64,000 bases of DNA. It comes from Stutzerimonas stutzeri. Its GTDB lineage: Bacteria; Pseudomonadota; Gammaproteobacteria; Pseudomonadales; Pseudomonadaceae. This document shows, one piece after another, positions 35,529 to 43,906 of this stretch. A program made the translations under genes and the position numbers. The stretch is taken from assembly GCA_002345575.1 (NCBI GenBank), contig DDVX01000006.1, forward strand, positions 248,001 to 312,000, in the 5' to 3' direction. The notes below the pieces were generated by a model. The model saw only the letters and a list, made by a program, of their open reading frames with translations. It was not told the origin of the DNA and made no database searches. Every line of letters starts with the position of its first letter. Within the stretch, counting starts at the first letter, position 1.

Positions 35529-36845
35529 ATGGCCAACGATCCGCACGCCGAACATTTCTGGATGCCCTTTACCGCCAACCGCCAGTTCAAGGCTAACCCA
35601 CGCCTGCTGGAAAGTGCCCAGGGGATGTACTACACCGACACCGACGGCCGCCAAGTGATCGATGGCACTGCCGGGCTCTGGTGCTGCAACGCCGGCCACG
35701 GCCGACCGGAAATCACCGAGGCGGTGAGTCGGCAGATCGCCAAGATGGACTTTGCGCCGACCTTCCAGATGGGTCACCCGCTGCCCTTCGAGCTGTCCGA
35801 GCGGCTGGTGGAGATCGCCCCGCCAGGTATGAGCCGGGTGTTCTTCACCAACTCCGGCTCCGAATCCGTCGATACCGCACTGAAAGTCGCCCTGGCCTAC
35901 CAGCGCGCCATCGGGCAGGGCAGCCGTACCCGGCTAATCGGCCGTGAACTGGCCTATCACGGTGTCGGCTTCGGCGGCATCTCGGTAGGCGGCATGGGCA
36001 ACAACCGCAAAGCCTTTAGCAGCGCGCTAATTCCCGGTGTCGACCATCTGCCGCACACGCTGGATATGCAACGCAACGCCTTCACGCGCGGCCTGCCTGA
36101 GCATGGCAGGGAAAAGGCCGACGAACTGGAACGCCTGATCACCCTGCATGGTGCCGACAACATCGCGGCGGTGATCGTCGAGCCCATGTCCGGCTCGGCC
36201 GGGGTAATCCTGCCGCCGCTGGGCTATCTGCAGCGCCTGCGTGAGATCACAAAAAAGCACGGCATCTTGCTGATCTTCGACGAAGTGATCACCGGCTTCG
36301 GCCGCGTCGGCAAGGCCTTCGCCGCCCAGCGCTGGGGCGTCACGCCAGACATCCTCACCTGTGCCAAGGGCCTGACCAACGGCGCGGTACCCATGGGCGC
36401 GGTGCTGGTATCCGATGAGATCCAGCAGGCCTTCATGCACGGCCCGGACAACGCCATCGAGTTTTTCCACGGCTACACCTATTCCGGGCATCCGGTGGCC
36501 TGCGCCGCGGCTCTGGCGACTCTGGAAATCTACCAGCGCGAACAGCTATTCGAGAAAGCCATCGAGCTGGAGAACTACTGGCAGGACGCCCTGTTCAGTC
36601 TGCAGGATCTGCCCAACGTAACCGATATCCGTACCGTTGGCCTGGTCGGCGGCATCCAGTTCGCAACGCACGCCAATGGTGTCGGCAAGCGCGCTTACGA
36701 AGTGTTCCGCCAGAGCTTCGAGGACGGCCTGCTGGTACGCGCCAGCGGCGATACCATTGCGCTTTCACCGGCACTGATCATCGAAAAGTCGCATATCGAC
36801 GCCATCATCGAGCGTTTTGCCGGAGCCATCCGCAAAGCAGGCTGA
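35529..36845 (+). CDS. Class III omega-amino acid aminotransferase
   Basis: The ATG at 35529 (MANDPHAEHFWMPFTANRQF) gives 438 aa. It is PLP-dependent: Lys280 in TCAKGLTNGAVPMG binds PLP, with NSGSESVDTALKVA and IFDEVITGFGRVGKAF. It resembles omega-amino acid:pyruvate transaminases such as beta-alanine:pyruvate aminotransferase. By position (divergent from kauB, upstream of rpmG-rpmB) it matches the transaminase next to kauB in P. aeruginosa. Substrate is not certain. A diamine, GABA or beta-alanine is plausible. It ends at a strong terminator shared with rpmG. Confidence 0.87.
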   Translation: MANDPHAEHFWMPFTANRQFKANPRLLESAQGMYYTDTDGRQVIDGTAGLWCCNAGHGRPEITEAVSRQIAKMDFAPTFQMGHPLPFELSERLVEIAPPGMSRVFFTNSGSESVDTALKVALAYQRAIGQGSRTRLIGRELAYHGVGFGGISVGGMGNNRKAFSSALIPGVDHLPHTLDMQRNAFTRGLPEHGREKADELERLITLHGADNIAAVIVEPMSGSAGVILPPLGYLQRLREITKKHGILLIFDEVITGFGRVGKAFAAQRWGVTPDILTCAKGLTNGAVPMGAVLVSDEIQQAFMHGPDNAIEFFHGYTYSGHPVACAAALATLEIYQREQLFEKAIELENYWQDALFSLQDLPNVTDIRTVGLVGGIQFATHANGVGKRAYEVFRQSFEDGLLVRASGDTIALSPALIIEKSHIDAIIERFAGAIRKAG

Positions 36846-36921
36846 CAGCAGTCGATTCCCTGTGAGAGCCCCGTCCCGGGGCAGGGCTCTTGTCCAACAG
36901 CAACACACAACGCCAGAAACG

Positions 36922-36949
36922 AAAAAACCCGCCGAAAGGCGGGTTTTTT
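36922..36949. terminator. Bidirectional rho-independent terminator
   Basis: AAAAAACCCGCC-GAAA-GGCGGGTTTTTT is a perfect stem with a GAAA loop and T runs in both directions. It is placed between the convergent aminotransferase and rpmG genes. Confidence 0.92.
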
Positions 36950-36966
36950 CTTCAAGGGCCGATCAA

Positions 36967-37122
36967 TTACTTGATCTTGGCTTCCTTGTAGATCACGTGC
37001 TTGCGCACGACAGGATCGTATTTCTTGATTTCGATCTTGTCGGGCGTAGTGCGCTTGTTCTTGTCGGTGGTGTAGAAGTGGCCGGTACCGGCGCTGGACA
37101 CCAAACGGATCAGGTCACGCAT
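36967..37122 (-). CDS. rpmG: 50S ribosomal protein L33
   Basis: A 51-aa protein read from the ATG at 37122: MRDLIRLVSSAGTGHFYTTD, then KNKRTTPDKIEIKKYDP and a C-terminus KHVIYKEAKIK, typical L33 of the zinc-free type. It follows rpmB by 12 bp, the usual L28-L33 operon, preceded by an AAGGAG-like site. Confidence 0.95.
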   Translation of the reverse strand: MRDLIRLVSSAGTGHFYTTDKNKRTTPDKIEIKKYDPVVRKHVIYKEAKIK

Positions 37123-37134
37123 GATAGTTCTCCT

Positions 37135-37371
37135 TTAAACCTTTTCGCCGCGAGCGCGGAGTTCAGCCAGAACGGCGTCGATGCCGCGCTTGTCGATCAC
37201 ACGCATGCCCTTGGCGGTCAGGCGCAGACGAACGAAACGGTTCTCGGACTCGACCCAGAAGCGATGATGCTGCAGGTTCGGCAGAAAACGACGACGGGTT
37301 TTGTTGTTCGCGTGGGATACGTTGTTCCCGGTTACCGGACCCTTACCGGTAACTTGACAGACTCTCGACAT
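37135..37371 (-). CDS. rpmB: 50S ribosomal protein L28
   Basis: A 78-aa L28: MSRVCQVTGKGPVTGNNVSH, NNKTRRRFLPNLQHHRFW, RFVRLRLTAKGMRVIDKRGI. It is the first gene of the rpmB-rpmG operon. The 229-bp gap to the TetR gene upstream must hold its promoter. Confidence 0.96.
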   Translation of the reverse strand: MSRVCQVTGKGPVTGNNVSHANNKTRRRFLPNLQHHRFWVESENRFVRLRLTAKGMRVIDKRGIDAVLAELRARGEKV

Positions 37372-37600
37372 GCCTCAGCCCTCTAAAACCACATGCCCAA
37401 CCCGGCATGGGTTGGCCGCTTGAATTCAAATGTCTTTTTTGGCGCTCAGCACCACGTTTCGTTGGGGTCTTACCGGCTACGCTGCAATCGAACAAAGCGC
37501 GCCCCTAGAAAAGAGCGCTGCTTTATATCAGAAAGCCCCCAATGCAACAAGCGCGGATTGATTTTTCCGCTCGGAAGGCGTCATCGGAAAACCGCCTGTT

Positions 37601-38200
37601 TCAGCTCTGCGCGGCCTTCGGAACAGAGCGTACGCTGTCCCAGGCGATCTCTGCCAATAACTCGCGACAATCGGCAAGCGCTGTGCTGCTGCGCCCTGCC
37701 AGCCAGTTGCGCGCCATGTCATGTGCCGGGCCGATCACCACCGAGACGAAGCAGTCAGCGGGCATCGCTCTGAAGGCACCCGCCTCGCGATGCCGGCGCA
37801 GTACCGCACCGATGCGTTTGCCGTGATCGCGATTGTGCTCGCGCAGGCGCTCGCCCCATTCGCCGGCCTCCACCCTCCCACGATTGTGCAGGATGAAACG
37901 CGCCCAATCCGGATTGGCCACAACCCAGTCGACATAACAGGTGACGAACAGCTTTACGCAAGCTTCGGGTTGCAGTGTATCCACCAAGCCGGCTTCCAAT
38001 AGCGCTGCATATTCACCGATACCCTCCAGGTAGAGCGCAGCGATGATCCGCTCGCGGTTGCCGAAATGGTGATAAAGGCTGCCAATGCTCGCACCCGATC
38101 GGTCGCGAATCATTTCGATGGTGGTGGCATCCACACCGTGCTCGGTAAAACAGGCGAGCGCGGCCTGCAGAATCTCCTGTTTGCGTGACGAACGGGCCAT
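37601..38200 (-). CDS. TetR family transcriptional regulator
   Basis: A 199-aa repressor with an N-terminal helix-turn-helix (RKQEILQAALACFTEHGVDA, TTIEMIRDRSGASIGSLYHH, FGNRERIIAALY) and a variable ligand-binding C-terminal part. It is divergent from an alpha/beta hydrolase gene, and an inverted repeat lies between the two starts. It therefore probably represses itself and the hydrolase. The ligand is unknown. An acyl compound or fatty acid would be a guess. Confidence 0.88.
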   Translation of the reverse strand: MARSSRKQEILQAALACFTEHGVDATTIEMIRDRSGASIGSLYHHFGNRERIIAALYLEGIGEYAALLEAGLVDTLQPEACVKLFVTCYVDWVVANPDWARFILHNRGRVEAGEWGERLREHNRDHGKRIGAVLRRHREAGAFRAMPADCFVSVVIGPAHDMARNWLAGRSSTALADCRELLAEIAWDSVRSVPKAAQS

Positions 38201-38215
38201 CAGCTCTCCGACTTA

Positions 38216-38232
38216 CTAGAATATTTTTCTAG
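38216..38232. promoter_or_regulatory. Candidate TetR operator
   Basis: CTAGAATATTTTTCTAG is a perfect 6-bp inverted repeat (CTAGAA/TTCTAG) with a 5-bp spacer. It begins 16 bp upstream of the TetR start and lies in the only A/T-rich stretch of the divergent promoter region. Confidence 0.6.
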
Positions 38233-38299
38233 AATTTTATTCTTGCGTTCGTATACTCGCCCATCGTCCCCCTTCCGGGAAAGTGCGGAGAACAAGAAA

Positions 38300-39175
38300 A
38301 TGGCAATACCCAAGCCCGAACTGCGCTGGATCGACAACGGCAACGGCCAGCAACTGGCCAGCCAGTGGTACGTGCCGTCGGAAAAGCCTTGCGGCGCCGT
38401 AATGATCGCACCTGCAATTGGTGTCAAGCAGCGTTTCTACGCTGACTTCGCCGCTTGGCTGGCAACCCAGGGCTATCTGACCGTGACCTTCGACTATGTC
38501 GGCATTGGCCAGTCGCGCCGCAGCTCATTGCGCAAGCTCAAGGTGGATGTTCTCGATTGGGCCAGGCACGATGCCAGCGCCATGCTCGACCAGCTTGCCA
38601 ATGCGGCGGATGGCCTGCCGTTGTACTGGATCGGCCACAGCCTCGGTGCTCAGATATTGCCGATGGTCAGGGGCAATGATCGCCTGTCACGCATCATCAC
38701 CATCGCTGCCGGCAGTGGCTACTGGCGTGACAACAGTCCGCAGGTCCGCAAGCAGGCCTGGTTTCTCTGGTACGCCCTGGCGCCTGTGCTGACTGGAATT
38801 GCCGGCTACTTTCCCGGCGAGCGTCTCGGCGCCGTGGGCGATCTACCAGCCGGGGTGATCCGCCAGTGGCGCCGCTGGTGTCTGCATCCGGATTACCTGA
38901 TCGGCATTGAAGGCGAGCCGGTACAGAGCGCCTTCGACGCCGTACGGACGCCGCTGGTTTCACTCTCCTTCAGCGATGACGAAATGATGTCGGCACGCAG
39001 TACCGAGTCGCTGCATAGCTTCTACCGGTCGGCACCCAAGACCATGCATCGCATCGCCCCAAACGAGATCGGCGTGTCGCGCATCGGCCACTTCGGCTTC
39101 TTCCGCAAGCACTTTCAGGACAACCTTTGGGCGCCCCATCTGCTGCCAGCCTTACAGCCTAAGCCGGAGCCGTAA
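38300..39175 (+). CDS. Alpha/beta hydrolase
   Basis: A 291-aa alpha/beta-hydrolase-fold protein from the ATG at 38300 (MAIPKPELRWIDNGNGQQLA), behind GGAGAACAAGAAA. The nucleophile elbow is GHSLG (Ser in YWIGHSLGAQILP). The strand VTFDYVGIGQSRRSS and a late GHFGFFRKHF supply the acid/His region. It is similar to uncharacterised COG4757-type hydrolases. Substrate unknown. It is likely controlled by the divergent TetR protein. Confidence 0.82.
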   Translation: MAIPKPELRWIDNGNGQQLASQWYVPSEKPCGAVMIAPAIGVKQRFYADFAAWLATQGYLTVTFDYVGIGQSRRSSLRKLKVDVLDWARHDASAMLDQLANAADGLPLYWIGHSLGAQILPMVRGNDRLSRIITIAAGSGYWRDNSPQVRKQAWFLWYALAPVLTGIAGYFPGERLGAVGDLPAGVIRQWRRWCLHPDYLIGIEGEPVQSAFDAVRTPLVSLSFSDDEMMSARSTESLHSFYRSAPKTMHRIAPNEIGVSRIGHFGFFRKHFQDNLWAPHLLPALQPKPEP

Positions 39176-39235
39176 ACTCATCGAGCGCTTTGACGCGACT
39201 CACGGCAGCGAAAATCTCCGCCCTACAGGGCATGT

Positions 39236-40432
39236 TCAGCTGCGCGGCGCGCTGATCAGGAGCTGAGGGTCGACTCGCAATAGACGTGCGGAACGTTCGC
39301 CGGCCAGGCTCAGCGGAGAGGCATCGGCCGGCAGAGCCAACAGCAAGCCAGTCAGATTCAGCACCAGCGCCTCCCGAGTGAACACCTCGGCACCCAGCCC
39401 GTAATAACCGGCAATCGCCTGGCGCAACCCCAGCGGCAGACGCCACTGGATACGCAGCGAGGAACCGAAGCCAGCCGCATGCTCCTGCAACAGTGTCGGC
39501 AGTGCCTCATCGCGCACCTCACCGCCATTGTCGAGCCAGTTCTGCAGGCTGCGCAGCAGCGCCAGCTCACCGAGGCTATGCAGCAGGCCAGCGGTGTAGC
39601 AGAGGTTGATATCCAGCTTGAGCCGGCGCGCTATCCAGCTGGCGAGTCTGGCCGCACGAAGGGCATCTTCGCTGATGCCAAGAGCCAGTTGCGCCAAGCG
39701 CGGGTCGGCCAGCTGCGCGTTGCGCTGCAGAGTCATCTCCAGCACCAGATCGAGCGTACGCCTGACCCCCAACCGCGGTAGTGCCTGGGTCAGCGTCTGG
39801 CTGGCAACGCCCTGATGCTGACCGGCGCTGTTGGCTACGCTGATCAGCCGTGCAGTGATTTGCGGGTCGCGGGAAAACTGCTCCTCCAGCATGCCCAAAT
39901 TCTTGTCGGCGGCATTCAGGCATTCAGTGACTGCTGCCTGCAGCGACTCCAACAGGGGCGCGCCTGGGTTGCTCTTGCGCATGCGCTCGAGAAAGGCAGC
40001 CAGCGTATCGGCCAACGGCACGTGCGCCGAGCGCCCATCTTCCGACTGCGGCAGCAGTTTCTCCAACCGCAGACGCAGGCCGTCGAGATCACAGGGCTTG
40101 CCGAGATAGGCCGCCAGCCCGAGCGGCAATGCTGCACGGACGCTGGCCCTGTCCATGCGCTCACTAATCAGGATACAGGCCAGCTGCTGCACCGGAGCCC
40201 GGCGGCGCAACTCACGCACTAAGGCGCAGCCATCCAGACCATCCAGCTCACCATCAGCAATCAGCAGCCGGGGCAGCTCGCGCTTGCACGCGGCAAGAGC
40301 AGCGTAACCATCATGGACTTTGACGATGCGCAATCCCGGACGCAGCCCACCGACCAGCTGACCGAGCTGATCAACGCGCCAGGGCTCGCTGAAGGCAATC
40401 AAGACAAATGCGGCATTGGCCGGAGTGGACAC
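39236..40432 (-). CDS. REC-HDOD signalling protein
   Basis: A 398-aa protein. The N-terminal 120 residues are receiver-like (LLIADGELDGLDGCALVREL with an aspartate at the expected place, ACILISERM, YLGKPCDLDGLRLRL). Residues about 150-350 are an HDOD domain (LISVANSAGQHQG, ALPRLGVRRTLDLVLEMTL, CYTAGLLHSLGELALLRSL). HDOD proteins are nonenzymatic HD relatives often tied to c-di-GMP and stress signalling. No kinase gene is adjacent. It is separated from gabD by a terminator. Confidence 0.85.
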   Translation of the reverse strand: MSTPANAAFVLIAFSEPWRVDQLGQLVGGLRPGLRIVKVHDGYAALAACKRELPRLLIADGELDGLDGCALVRELRRRAPVQQLACILISERMDRASVRAALPLGLAAYLGKPCDLDGLRLRLEKLLPQSEDGRSAHVPLADTLAAFLERMRKSNPGAPLLESLQAAVTECLNAADKNLGMLEEQFSRDPQITARLISVANSAGQHQGVASQTLTQALPRLGVRRTLDLVLEMTLQRNAQLADPRLAQLALGISEDALRAARLASWIARRLKLDINLCYTAGLLHSLGELALLRSLQNWLDNGGEVRDEALPTLLQEHAAGFGSSLRIQWRLPLGLRQAIAGYYGLGAEVFTREALVLNLTGLLLALPADASPLSLAGERSARLLRVDPQLLISAPRS

Positions 40433-40481
40433 AGAATTCCAAATAAAGCGCGAGATAGAGCCTTATTCTGAGCTGCGTACG

Positions 40482-40515
40482 AAAAAAGAGCCAGGCCCGA
40501 GCGGGCCTGGTCTTT
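40482..40515 (-). terminator. Rho-independent terminator after gabD
   Basis: On the minus strand CCAGGCCCGCTCGGGCCTGG forms an 8-bp stem with a 4-base loop. It is followed by CTCTTTTTTC, 14 bp after the gabD stop. Confidence 0.88.
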
Positions 40516-40528
40516 ACGCTACGGCCTG

Positions 40529-41977
40529 CTACAGGCCCAGGCAGATGTATTTGATTTCCAAGTAATCCTCGATGCCGTACTTGGAACCTTCACGGCCGAG
40601 ACCAGAGGATTTAACGCCACCGAACGGTGCCACCTCGGTGGAAATCATCCCGGTATTGACCCCAACCATGCCCGACTCCAACGCCTCGGCCACACGGAAC
40701 ACCCGGCCCAAATCACGGGCATAGAAGTACGCTGCCAGCCCGAACTCGGTGTCATTGGCCAAAGCAATGGCCTCGGCTTCGTCCTTGAAGCGGAACAGCG
40801 GCGCTAGCGGACCGAAGGTTTCTTCCTTGGCCACCTTGGCCGTGTGCGGCACGTTGATCATCAGGGTCGGCTCGAAGTAGCTGCCGCCCAGGCTGTGCGC
40901 CTTACCGCCGGTCACTACCAGGGCACCTTGGGACACGGCATCCTCGATATGCTCGCGAACCTTGGCAGCAGCCTTGTCGTCGATCAGCGGGCCGACATCG
41001 ACGCCATCGTCCAGACCGTTGCCGATCTTCAGCTTCTCTACCGCCGCTTGGAATTTCTCCGCAAAGGCGTCGTACACGCCGTCCTGCACATAGATGCGGT
41101 TGACGCACACGCAGGTCTGCCCGGCGTTGCGGTACTTGGACTGCATGGCGCCCTTGACCGCCTCGTCCAGGTCGGCGTCATCGAAGACCAGGAAGGGCGC
41201 GTTGCCGCCCAGCTCCAGCGAGACCTTCTTGATGCCCGGCGCGCACTGCTCCATCAGCTTGGCGCCGACTTCGGTGGAACCGGTGAAGGTGATCTTGCGC
41301 ACGATGGGATTGGCGGTCAGCTCGCTGCCGATATCACCGGCCGAGCCGGTCACCACGCTGAACACGCCTTTAGGAATGCCCGCGCGCTCGGCCAGCTCGG
41401 CCAATGCCAGCGCGGAGAAAGGCGTCTGGCTGGCCGGCTTGACCACCATGGTGCAGCCCGCCGCCAGCGCCGGGCCGGCCTTGCGGGTGATCATCGCCGC
41501 CGGGAAATTCCACGGCGTGATCGCCGCGGTCACGCCGATGGGCTGCTTGATGACGATGATGCGCTTGTCCTTCTGGTGCCCCGGAATGGTGTCGCCGTAG
41601 ACCCGCTTGGCTTCCTCGGCGAACCACTCGATGAAGGAGGCCGCATAGGCGATTTCGCCACGGGACTCGGCCAGCGGCTTGCCCTGTTCCAGGGTCATCA
41701 GCCGGGCGAGGTCTTCTTGATTCTGCAGAATCAGCTCGTACCAGCGACGCAGCGTCTGCGAACGCTCCTTGGCCGTCAGGTCGCGCCAGGCCGGCAAGGC
41801 ACGCTCTGCCGCCTCGATGGCACGGCGGGTTTCGGCGGCACCCATCTTCGGCACGCTGCCGAGAATCTCACCACTGGCCGGGTTGTTCACCTTAAGCGTT
41901 TGACCCTGGTCAGCATCGAGCCAGGCCCCGTCGATATAGGCCTGCTGGCGAAACAGGGAAGAATCTTTCAGTTGCAT
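40529..41977 (-). CDS. gabD: NADP+-dependent succinate-semialdehyde dehydrogenase
   Basis: A 482-aa aldehyde dehydrogenase that matches GabD in length and motifs: MQLKDSSLFRQQAYIDGAWL, ITPWNFPAAMITRKAGPALA, TFTGSTEVGAKLMEQCAPGI, ELGGNAPFLVFDDADLD and NAGQTCVCVNRIYVQ with the catalytic cysteine. It converts succinic semialdehyde to succinate, the last step of GABA breakdown. It is therefore the natural sink for the putrescine routes encoded at the left of the window. The start follows AGGAGAGCACC. The usual partner gabT is not next to it here. Confidence 0.93.
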   Translation of the reverse strand: MQLKDSSLFRQQAYIDGAWLDADQGQTLKVNNPASGEILGSVPKMGAAETRRAIEAAERALPAWRDLTAKERSQTLRRWYELILQNQEDLARLMTLEQGKPLAESRGEIAYAASFIEWFAEEAKRVYGDTIPGHQKDKRIIVIKQPIGVTAAITPWNFPAAMITRKAGPALAAGCTMVVKPASQTPFSALALAELAERAGIPKGVFSVVTGSAGDIGSELTANPIVRKITFTGSTEVGAKLMEQCAPGIKKVSLELGGNAPFLVFDDADLDEAVKGAMQSKYRNAGQTCVCVNRIYVQDGVYDAFAEKFQAAVEKLKIGNGLDDGVDVGPLIDDKAAAKVREHIEDAVSQGALVVTGGKAHSLGGSYFEPTLMINVPHTAKVAKEETFGPLAPLFRFKDEAEAIALANDTEFGLAAYFYARDLGRVFRVAEALESGMVGVNTGMISTEVAPFGGVKSSGLGREGSKYGIEDYLEIKYICLGL

Positions 41978-42254
41978 GGTGCTCTCCTGAAGGCGTGCGC
42001 TGCCTTTGACGGGCGGCTCGCGTCATGAATATCTAGGGCGTCAGAGCCCTTCGGGCATGGCCCGGTTCAACCGCTGCAGATGCCAACCATCCTATTGCCG
42101 CCATTGGCAGGCGAGCAAGCTCATCCAGCAGGCCATTGTTGAAGCATAGGCCGCCTTGATCGGCATTCTGTTAGCCCTTGTTACACGTCACCACCGGTAA
42201 CTACCGGGCAGGTATAGTTTCGCGCGGCAGCCATGAGCCTGCCGTCTCTGTTTA

Positions 42255-42470
42255 ATGACCACCGACCAACTGGGCAAGGCCACCCGCCTGAAGCCTGACT
42301 TCTTCCAGAACCTGGACAAGGCTGGCCAGATCGGACGTGACTTCACCGCTGCCGCCAACCAGCTCGCCAGCGTTGCCGCTGAGGGCGATCAGGCCGCAAT
42401 CAAAAAAGCATTCGGTGACGTCGGCGGTTCGTGCAAATCCTGCCACGACAACTTCCGCGCCGAGCGATAA
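42255..42470 (+). pseudogene. Cytochrome c' C-terminal remnant
   Basis: A 71-codon frame with the C-terminal half of a class II cytochrome c' (AIKKAFGDVGGSCKSCHDNF), including the CxxCH haem site. A normal cytochrome c' is about 150 residues with a signal peptide. Here the N-terminal helices and export signal are missing, and I find no frame upstream that supplies them. Without export the haem cannot be attached, so it is probably a remnant. It is convergent with a cytochrome b561 gene, a frequent partner. Confidence 0.65.
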
Positions 42471-42510
42471 GCCCAACGCAATGCCGGGCCATCTGCCGCC
42501 CGGCCTCGGA

Positions 42511-43206
42511 TTACCAGTCCAGCGTAGGTGCCGGTGCGGCCGGTGGCGGCGCCATCCAGCCGGCAACCGACTGCACGCCCCATACGGTCCCCACAGCCAG
42601 TAGCACCACTAGTACTACCGCGATCAGCGAACCGCCTTGGGCGTCCTGCTGCGCGGGTTGTTCACGCTTCGCCCGCCCGCTAAGCATTGCGCGCACCAAT
42701 GGCTTGCGCTTGATCAGCGCGTAATAGGCGATAGCAACCAGATGCAGGCCGATAAAGCCCACCAGCAGCCATTTCGCCTGGCGATGTAACCCAGTCAACC
42801 AGCTGCCGGTGTCACTGGAGACCAACGCATACAAGGGTCCTTTGAAGGCAATATCATCGGTCGCCATCAACCCGCTCACCACCTGAAAACCCACCAGCCC
42901 CAGCATGGCGAGCACCGACAGCGCGCCCAACGGATTGTGTCCCGCCTCCCTCCAGTTGCCCTGCAGATAGCTCCCGACACCAAACGCCGCGCTCAAAATG
43001 CGTGACCAACGCGCATAGGTGGAGCCGGCAAAGCCCCACAACACGCGAAACACCAGTAACCCCAACACCAACAGCCCCAACCGCCCGTGCCAGATCATCA
43101 GACCACCACCCAACCAGCCGGTGGCGATGGACGCGGTCACCGCAATGGCAAAGGTCCAGTGAAAAATACGCAGTGGCGCGTCCCAGAGCTTGATATGGCT
43201 CGACAT
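42511..43206 (-). CDS. Cytochrome b561-type membrane protein
   Basis: A 231-aa protein with four to five membrane segments. Histidines suited to b-haem binding are in LRIFHWTFAIAV, GLMIWHGRLGLLVLGLL, TGLHRQAKWLLVGFIGLHLV and near GWLGGGLMIW. It belongs to the diheme cytochrome b561/hydrogenase b-subunit superfamily that passes electrons to periplasmic c-type cytochromes. The neighbouring cytochrome c' appears broken. It is the last backbone gene before the tRNA and island. Confidence 0.85.
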   Translation of the reverse strand: MSSHIKLWDAPLRIFHWTFAIAVTASIATGWLGGGLMIWHGRLGLLVLGLLVFRVLWGFAGSTYARWSRILSAAFGVGSYLQGNWREAGHNPLGALSVLAMLGLVGFQVVSGLMATDDIAFKGPLYALVSSDTGSWLTGLHRQAKWLLVGFIGLHLVAIAYYALIKRKPLVRAMLSGRAKREQPAQQDAQGGSLIAVVLVVLLAVGTVWGVQSVAGWMAPPPAAPAPTLDW

Positions 43207-43417
43207 TCCCTACCCTCGATAACATCGACTTCGACCAAAGGCCATCGCAACGGCCAAGGTTAACAGCCAGCCCCGCGCTTGGCAGCCGCTATAAGCCCGC
43301 GCCAGAGCCTCTACAAGCCCCGCACCAGATCAACCGCAGCCTCCCGGTGAGCAAGTCCAAACCCCCTCGCCAGCATGGACGCCTCCAGTGGACATGCGTA
43401 TGATTGCGCTCCGCAAC

Positions 43418-43459
43418 GCACCAGTAGCTCAGCTGGATAGAGTACTGCCCTCCGAAGGC
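43418..43459 (+). pseudogene. 5' fragment of tRNA-Arg(CCG)
   Basis: Forty-two bases repeat the first 42 of the complete tRNA gene at 43521 with one mismatch (position 29, T for C). They cover the acceptor 5' strand, D arm and anticodon arm. The 3' half is replaced by unrelated sequence, so it cannot fold as tRNA. It is either a scar of site-specific integration at the anticodon stem-loop or the remains of a tandem gene. Confidence 0.8.
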
Positions 43460-43520
43460 AATACTCATCGAGTTGAGAAGGGTGTCAGCTAATGGTCAAA
43501 TAGGCTGCCGCAACAATTAC

Positions 43521-43597
43521 GCACCAGTAGCTCAGCTGGATAGAGTACCGCCCTCCGAAGGCGGGGGTCGTGGGTTCGAATCCCGCCTGGTGCGCCA
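43521..43597 (+). tRNA. tRNA-Arg (anticodon CCG)
   Basis: A complete 77-nt cloverleaf. The acceptor GCACCAG pairs with CTGGTGC, the D arm is AGCTCAGCTGGATAGAGT, the anticodon loop is CTCCGAA (anticodon CCG, reading CGG codons), the T arm is GTGGGTTCGAATCCCGC, and the CCA end is encoded. It marks the backbone/island junction. Confidence 0.96.
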
Positions 43598-43906
43598 TAC
43601 ATTATTGATTTATAAGGATTTTTTTCAAAATCCGAAAAATCAAACTGCTTCAATCCCAGCTACATCCCTAAATTTATACAGCCCTACTTTAAGCACAACA
43701 TGAGTACTGCCTGAACGGCTCGTTTTAGGCTGTTTTTCGGGCTGTGCCAGTTCTGTGCCTAAACCGTGCCTTGAAATCTGGCACCACCAATTGGTGAGCC
43801 AGATGCTGAGTACTAGCCGTAAACGATTCCTCCTCCCTGCCTTACCAAAATGCAGACCAAACCCACCTCAACGAACTCAAAAGAGCTCGCCAAGCTGGGA
43901 GGTTGA
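43598..43906. other. tRNA-proximal noncoding region, candidate island end
   Basis: About 310 bp with no supported gene, more A/T-rich than the backbone. It holds TGTGCC at 43743 and 43754 and CGTGCC at 43765, an exact 11-bp spacing, then the inverted GGCACC at 43780 and the palindrome CACCAATTGGTG at 43785-43796. Such phased short repeats next to a tRNA 3' end look like integrase arm sites. Confidence 0.45.

Noticed and set aside
40844..42028. 394-codon frame antisense to gabD
   Set aside because: It is a shadow of a well-conserved aldehyde dehydrogenase and has no ribosome site or motif.
43418..43597. Two functional tandem tRNA-Arg genes
   Set aside because: The first copy lacks the T arm and acceptor 3' strand, so only the second can fold.
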